Of a DNA stretch of 11,866 nucleotides, positions 7,644-11,866 are shown piece after piece. Within the stretch, counting starts at the first letter, position 1. Every line of letters starts with the position of its first letter. The notes under the pieces are model-generated. The model did not search any database. It saw only the letters and a list, made by a program, of their open reading frames with translations, and was not told the DNA's origin. The DNA is from Verrucomicrobia bacterium UBA3222 (lineage in GTDB: Bacteria > Verrucomicrobiota > Verrucomicrobiia > Opitutales > UBA9783), in the NCBI GenBank assembly GCA_002363035.1, contig DEWA01000041.1:1-11866 (forward strand), read 5' to 3'. Both the position numbers and the translations under genes were made by a program.

Positions 7644-7703
7644 GACAGCGTTATTCCAAAAAAAGCCCGACGCCCGACCGCCGTTGAGATGAACCGACGC
7701 GTT

Positions 7704-8315
7704 TCATTCCTCTTCGCCCAACTGCACCTGTGCCCGTCCGCCGGCATTGGAATTCTCGACCAACACCTGTCCGGAGTTTTGAAAAAAGGTAATCTTTTCG
7801 CCTCTAAACGTGCCCTGCACCGAACATTTCACAACCGGATGCTCCGATAAAACCATTTTCCCTTCATTCGGGTAGATAACCGCCTTTTGCGCCGTTGCCT
7901 GCTTTGTTTCGCCTGTTTCTTTGTCGGATGTTTTCAAAAACACGTCGCCCTTTGCAACAATCAACTTTAACTGTCCCGCCGGCGACAAGGCTGTTTTATG
8001 CGTATCGACGGGCGATAGATAACAAAACAATTTACGCGGTTGTTCCGAAAATTTTTGCGCGAAGCACCAAAGCGGCACCGCGACATTGTTTTTCGCCTGT
8101 TGTTCCGATTGCGTACGCACCCACATGCGTTCGCAGGAACCGGAAACTTCCTTACCGTTCAGTTGCACGTTTCCGACAAACAGAAATTCGTTGTGATCTT
8201 CGAACCGCAACATTTCCATGCGGTCGCTTGTGACGGTGGTGGAGGGGTTCGCCGCCGACAATAAAGCGCAAAATGCCGCCGAAAAGAGACACAACAAGCA
8301 TTTTTTAGCGGTCAT
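7704..8315 (-). CDS. lptA: LptA/OstA-like periplasmic LPS transport protein (203 aa)
   Basis: This is the likely periplasmic bridge protein that passes LPS from LptC to the outer-membrane LptD. Residues 1-22 (MTAKKCLLCLFSAAFCALLS...) form a signal peptide with a cut near AA-NP. The mature part starts with TTVTSDRMEMLRFEDHNEF (27-45) and FVGNVQLNG (46-54), the usual OstA-fold opening in which a substrate strand is followed by G-x-V. A second such unit is LIVAKGDVFLKT (118-129), with TAQKAVIYPNEGKMVLSE at 141-158. I place the start at the ATG at 8313-8315, which overlaps the lptC end by 11 bases and gives a proper signal peptide. The frame is open about 90 bases further upstream, but that part would duplicate the lptC end. 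Sequence divergence is high, so the assignment relies partly on position between lptC and lptB. Confidence 0.8.
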   Translation of the reverse strand: MTAKKCLLCLFSAAFCALLSAANPSTTVTSDRMEMLRFEDHNEFLFVGNVQLNGKEVSGSCERMWVRTQSEQQAKNNVAVPLWCFAQKFSEQPRKLFCYLSPVDTHKTALSPAGQLKLIVAKGDVFLKTSDKETGETKQATAQKAVIYPNEGKMVLSEHPVVKCSVQGTFRGEKITFFQNSGQVLVENSNAGGRAQVQLGEEE

Positions 8316-8787
8316 AAAACAGGACGTTGGCGTTTTTGCCGATGAAAACTTTTGAAAAACTCGCCTTTTCGTGCTTTCCTTCCCACACCCACTGCTCACC
8401 CACAATGGTGTATTCGGGGTTCGTTACCGTCAACAGCGATTTCCCGGACGCGCGATGCTTCGGCAACGAAACGACCGCGTCCTCGCTGCGAACCGTCATG
8501 TCGACCTTATCTCTCCGTTGCGGATCGAAAAACGTGATGCACATCTTGCGAACGTTAAACCGCGATTCGTTCAGGTATTGAACCGTTTCGCCTTCACACT
8601 GCCACGTTTTGATGCCGTTCTCGTCAAAAAACGGCGTTATAAATTGCCGCATTGGCGTATCGGAGTGAAAACGAAACAATTCGTCGGCATGCAACGGAAA
8701 GAAAATCGTCGCAAAAAGCACCATCCAGATGCCTGCCGCGATCCAAAAATGTCGCTTATTAAAAGCCTGCCGAACCGTTCGAAGCAT
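8305..8787 (-). CDS. lptC: LptC-like bitopic inner-membrane LPS transport protein (160 aa)
   Basis: LptC links the LptBFG transporter to periplasmic LptA. The protein has a short basic cytoplasmic head, one membrane helix (about residues 14-32) and a periplasmic beta-rich domain. The domain includes KTWQCEGETVQYLNESRFNV (60-79) and pairs such as VDMTVRSEDAVVS, which resemble the LptC/OstA fold. It is a little shorter than the usual 180-200 residues. It is the first gene of the lpt set, and its last codons overlap the start of lptA, which implies coupled translation. The leader before ATG has CGAAAG as a weak ribosome-binding site. Identification rests mainly on topology, fold-like sequence and gene order. 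Confidence 0.7.
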   Translation of the reverse strand: MLRTVRQAFNKRHFWIAAGIWMVLFATIFFPLHADELFRFHSDTPMRQFITPFFDENGIKTWQCEGETVQYLNESRFNVRKMCITFFDPQRRDKVDMTVRSEDAVVSLPKHRASGKSLLTVTNPEYTIVGEQWVWEGKHEKASFSKVFIGKNANVLFYDR

Positions 8788-8832
8788 CTTTCGTTACGTC
8801 GCGCGGTGTCAAAAAATCGCGCTGACATTTTC

Positions 8833-8838
8833 ATTATA
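8833..8838 (-). promoter_or_regulatory. Consensus -10 box (TATAAT) upstream of lptC
   Basis: A perfect TATAAT lies on the minus strand, with a predicted start near 8825 and a leader of about 38 bases to the lptC ATG. No good -35 hexamer stands at 16-18 bp (the best is CTTTTG), so it may need an activator. A small GCCG-TTTT-CGGC hairpin lies directly upstream. Confidence 0.4.
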
Positions 8839-8907
8839 AGCCGAAAACGGCGCAACAAAAGCCATTTCGTCCGTGCGACTGCGCAGGTTTTATGCAAAAA
8901 ATGCTAC

Positions 8908-9792
8908 TTATTGGTTTATTTGCCAATTCTCTCGTTTATCTGCCTGTTTTTTCTTGCGAAGCATTAAGACAAGCATTCCGATGAACAGGGAATATGCGGC
9001 GATTGATATGGCTGATGTCTCGGTGCCGAAAGTTCCGCCTGTAATAAGGGGTGATTTTGATTTCGGGACATAGGTATAAGCCGCATTTTTATGCGGTTCT
9101 GTGCCGATACGGATTATGCCGCCGATGACGGAAGAGCATTCAAAAAAGCGTGAACCAGGGTATTATTCCAAGAACTGTCATAATAATATTCGATTAAAGA
9201 AAACGGAATGCCGGCAACCGTTCCCGCCAAAACAAGTTGTGCCTTCTCAAGGGGGCTGAAGATTCCGTTTGAAAAAACATGCAATAACCCAAAAAGGAAA
9301 CTCGGAACAATGACGGCTGCCAAGATGCAGTACCGTTTTTCAAACAGCCCCATGATAACACCCCAAAACACCATTTTCTTCCACAATTCCCGTGGCGATA
9401 CCGCAGAAGCAGATACCGTTTACGACGACTGTCTTTCTCGGCTGCCGACAGGTTACTTTTCACTCATTCTCTCGGCATAACCGTGTAGGACATAACGACC
9501 ATCGTGAGTAGCAAAACCGCAATTGTTATTCCTCCGATACCGAGACTGAACCGCTTAAAATGCAGTGTACACTGAGGGACCTTTAACAGCTTCTCAATGA
9601 AAATTTTCAAGAATAAATCGCCATGCATTTATCGGCGATTCCTAACCTTATTAACCGTTCGCCGACTTCTCGTGCAAGAATTGCAGATATAATGAGAGAA
9701 ACGACAGCCAAAAAAGAACCGAGTAAAATGGTTTGTAATCCTATTTTTCCGCTAACGACCTTTGCGTCCCAATTTGCGTTCAGCACCCTCAC
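8908..9792 (-). pseudogene. Decayed CPBP (CAAX-type) intramembrane protease gene
   Basis: Pieces of one CPBP-family membrane protease of about 295 residues lie in order in different frames. Piece one (9792-9607) has a membrane helix, IGLQTILLGSFLAVVSLIIS. Piece two (9628-9464) holds a second helix and ends in VMPRE-stop, where the family usually has PGEW, so a TGG-to-TGA change is likely. The same frame then continues VKSNLSAAEKDSRRKRYLLL. Piece three gives GIATGIVEE (about 9402-9376), the catalytic Glu-Glu motif. One base out of frame it runs on as MVFWGVIMGLFEKRY, with the motif Arg replaced by Trp. It then reads FLFGLLHVF and HAFLN, the family His motifs, to a stop at 9114. Piece four resumes in another frame with VIGGIIRIGTEPHKN, a third helix and a TAA at 8908-8910. 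At least three frameshifts and one nonsense change make an active product very unlikely. It starts just after topB. A further ATG at 9814 is in a frame that closes after 20 codons. Confidence 0.8.
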
Positions 9793-9829
9793 TCTGTATG
9801 TAAAAATGCATCATTTGCCCCAACGCCCC

Positions 9830-11866
9830 TTACTTCCCCTTCTTCTCCGCCTTTTCTCTCGGCGGAAACTCAAAACCGATTCCGCCGTTGGACTTTAAGA
9901 GCAAATATGCCGAAAAACGTTTCCCCGTGCGTTTGGACGTAAAACCGTCAATCAGTTCCGTTTTACCGTTCTTCAACAGCTGTTTCATGTGGTCATCCGA
10001 CAGCAGGAAGCCCAGCAACAGACGCGCGACGTGGAAGCCGCAGGGATGTTCGCTTTTTGCAACATAGGATGAATGTTCGCAGACAAAGTGATTTTCGGCG
10101 GCATACACTTTCCCTTTACACAGGGGGCAAACGCCGACAACGACTGCATTCGAAACGTCGATCGGTTCGACGGATGCCGCGTTAACGGCGTTAAAATCGA
10201 ATTTTACCTTCCAATTTTCATCCAAAATCAATGACGCCGAATAGGGTTTGCCGAATTTTGAAACAAAACCGCTCAAGGGACCGATTTTCTTGTTCGCCAA
10301 CAACTCGCGCACCTCTTCGACCGTCATCGTTCGACCGCCGATAACTTTATAAACGGTCATTTTCCCGTCCTGCGACTGCCAGGAACGAAAGGTTTCCGTC
10401 ATCGGTTGCCCGTCGGTCGGCGAAATCAAATCGACCGTTGTGCGTTCATCGCCCGCTTCCTCTTGAAATTTTATAATTTTATCCACCAGTTTCGACGTCA
10501 TCGTCTTAATATCTTCCATGAATTGTGTGCGGCTCAAGGCGCCGTTTTGAATGCGATTGAGGCGATATTCCCACTCGCCCGTCAACGCGGGGCTCGCCAA
10601 TTCCTCCGCATGCACCGCCTTCAAAAACGACAGCAACTGTTCCGCTTTCGCCGTCGGCACCAATTCCTTTTCGTGCCGATCCAAATACTTGGTTGCGATT
10701 AAATTCTCGATAATCTGCGCGCGCGTTGCCGGCGTTCCGAGACCGCGTTCCTTCATCGCTTCCGCCAACGCTTCGTCCTCCACCCGTTGCCCCGCGTGCT
10801 CCATGCTCGCCAACAGCGTGGCTTCGGTAAAGCGCGCCGGCGGTCGGGTTTCGTCCGCTTCCGATTGAAATTCAAGCCCCGTCGCACGATTTTCGTCCTC
10901 CGCAACCAACGCCGGCAATTCTTCCTTGGCGGCTGCGGATTTGCGCGTCACTTCCATCCATCCGGCTTTGACGAGCACTTTGCCTTCTGTTTTGAATGTA
11001 AAAGCATCCTGTGTTGTCCGACGCGTTGTTACGGCAAACTCCGCCGGCGGAAAAAACACTGCCATAAAACGCCGTACCACGCAGTCATAGACCTTCGCGT
11101 CGGCTTCCTTCATGCCTTTCGGCAGCGTTCCCGTCGGGATGATGGCGAAGTGATCCGAAATCGCCTTGTTGTTGAAGATTGTCTTATTCTTCGGGTTCAC
11201 CCAATGATTTTCGATGATTTTTTGCGCAAACGGCGCATAGGTTTCATCGAGTTTTCCCAAAGTCGCGATACAGGTCGGACCGTAATCTTCCGGCAACGCG
11301 CGCGCGTCGGTTCGGGGATAGGTGAGGGCTTTGTGGGTTTCATACAGCCGCTGGGCAATATCGAGCGTCATTTTCGCCGAAAACCCGAACCGTTGATTGC
11401 ATTCGCGCTGCAAACTCGTCAAATCAAACAATCGCGGTGCCGCGGTTTTCGTGATTTTCGTCGTCTCCTCCACGACCCAGTCGCGGTTTTTCAACGTTTG
11501 CAACGTTTCCGAAAAACGCAAAACTTCATCCTCATTCCAAAAACGGTCACTGCGGTCTTCGTCGTGCGCTTTTTTAAAACCTTCCCGCTGTAACCAACCG
11601 ACGTAGTCGCCGTTTTGGATGTGAAACGTACCTTTTAGACGCCAAAACGGCAACGGTTTAAAGTCCCGAATGGCTTGCTCGCGCTCGCAAATGAGTGCCA
11701 ACGTGGGCGTTTGCACGCGACCGACACTGGCAACTTCTTTGCGCCGTGCTCCCATCATGCGTCCCGTTACGGCACGCGTCCCGTTAATCCCCACCAGCCA
11801 ATCCGCCTCGGAACGACACCGCGCGGCGGCTTCCAGCGACTGCATTTCTTCGGAAGGGCGCAGCTG
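9830..11866 (-). CDS. topB: DNA topoisomerase III-like type IA topoisomerase, N-terminus outside window
   Basis: Type IA topoisomerases cut one strand through a 5'-phosphotyrosine link and relax or unlink DNA. The frame is open to the window edge. 678 residues are visible, and the N-terminal Toprim domain is missing. The visible part opens with the SLEAAARCRSEADWLVGIN core (residues 10-28). VGRVQTPTLALICERE follows (48-63). The active-site tyrosine is in LTYPRTDARALPEDY (codon at 11318-11320), where PRTD plus RALP resembles TopB rather than TopA. ATLLASMEHAG and the GLGTPATRAQIIENL segment follow. After about residue 470 there are topoisomerase C-terminal repeats (GFVSKFGKPYSASLIL and GFTSKRTGKRFSAYLLL), separated by a cysteine cluster CPLC...C...C that may bind zinc. 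The tail is KAEKKGK. The complete protein would be roughly 830-850 residues, longer than E. coli TopB (653), because of these repeats. The stop is 38 bases before the CPBP remnant. Confidence 0.9.
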   Translation of the reverse strand, partial: QLRPSEEMQSLEAAARCRSEADWLVGINGTRAVTGRMMGARRKEVASVGRVQTPTLALICEREQAIRDFKPLPFWRLKGTFHIQNGDYVGWLQREGFKKAHDEDRSDRFWNEDEVLRFSETLQTLKNRDWVVEETTKITKTAAPRLFDLTSLQRECNQRFGFSAKMTLDIAQRLYETHKALTYPRTDARALPEDYGPTCIATLGKLDETYAPFAQKIIENHWVNPKNKTIFNNKAISDHFAIIPTGTLPKGMKEADAKVYDCVVRRFMAVFFPPAEFAVTTRRTTQDAFTFKTEGKVLVKAGWMEVTRKSAAAKEELPALVAEDENRATGLEFQSEADETRPPARFTEATLLASMEHAGQRVEDEALAEAMKERGLGTPATRAQIIENLIATKYLDRHEKELVPTAKAEQLLSFLKAVHAEELASPALTGEWEYRLNRIQNGALSRTQFMEDIKTMTSKLVDKIIKFQEEAGDERTTVDLISPTDGQPMTETFRSWQSQDGKMTVYKVIGGRTMTVEEVRELLANKKIGPLSGFVSKFGKPYSASLILDENWKVKFDFNAVNAASVEPIDVSNAVVVGVCPLCKGKVYAAENHFVCEHSSYVAKSEHPCGFHVARLLLGFLLSDDHMKQLLKNGKTELIDGFTSKRTGKRFSAYLLLKSNGGIGFEFPPREKAEKKGK

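Noticed and set aside
9194..9463. 89-codon minus-strand frame treated as a separate gene
   Set aside because: Its first 20 or so residues belong to the CPBP remnant, and the rest is out of frame with the clear FGLLH and HAFLN motifs. It is part of the pseudogene.
10787..11593. 268-codon open frame on the plus strand
   Set aside because: It lies wholly inside topB on the opposite strand. It is rich in Arg, Phe and His, as expected of an antisense shadow, and has no recognisable domain.

Overview
The window reads as chromosomal DNA from a diderm (LPS-making) bacterium. The only lineage hints are the general style of the DnaK, PheT and topoisomerase proteins and the large secreted leucine-rich-repeat protein. 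A member of the PVC superphylum, perhaps Verrucomicrobiota, is my best guess, but this is an inference and not a match.

Layout. Positions 1-560 (-) hold the N-terminal part of dnaK, cut by the window edge. Its upstream region (561-888) is unusually structured: six GGCAC-core sites, a nested inverted repeat, a 17-bp palindrome and a sigma-54-like -24/-12 match. Positions 889-2982 (-) encode a secreted BspA-like leucine-rich-repeat protein, probably ended by a weak terminator at 761-781. About 560 bp of AT-rich non-coding DNA follows, with a 13-mer repeated three times at 66-67 bp steps. Positions 3545-4141 (+) are a stand-alone N-terminal quarter of phenylalanyl-tRNA synthetase beta (PheT). 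Positions 4265-6559 (+) encode the oddest protein of the window: an exported 764-residue chain made almost wholly of about 18-20 C2H2-like CxxC...H...H modules. A gene-poor convergent gap follows (6560-6905).

The right half is one minus-strand block of envelope and housekeeping genes. In transcription order these are topoisomerase III (topB, N-terminus outside the window), a decayed CPBP intramembrane protease gene that I rebuilt from several reading frames, and then lptC-lptA-lptB. The lpt genes form an overlapping or closely spaced operon with a consensus -10 box just upstream. LptB is the cytoplasmic ATPase, LptC the bitopic inner-membrane partner and LptA the periplasmic bridge that carries LPS to the outer membrane.

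Interpretation. The stretch 889-6559 looks like an accessory insert of large, Cys-rich, secreted repeat proteins and a truncated duplicate gene, set between conserved genes. The two secreted repeat proteins suggest surface or host interaction, but nothing in the sequence proves it.
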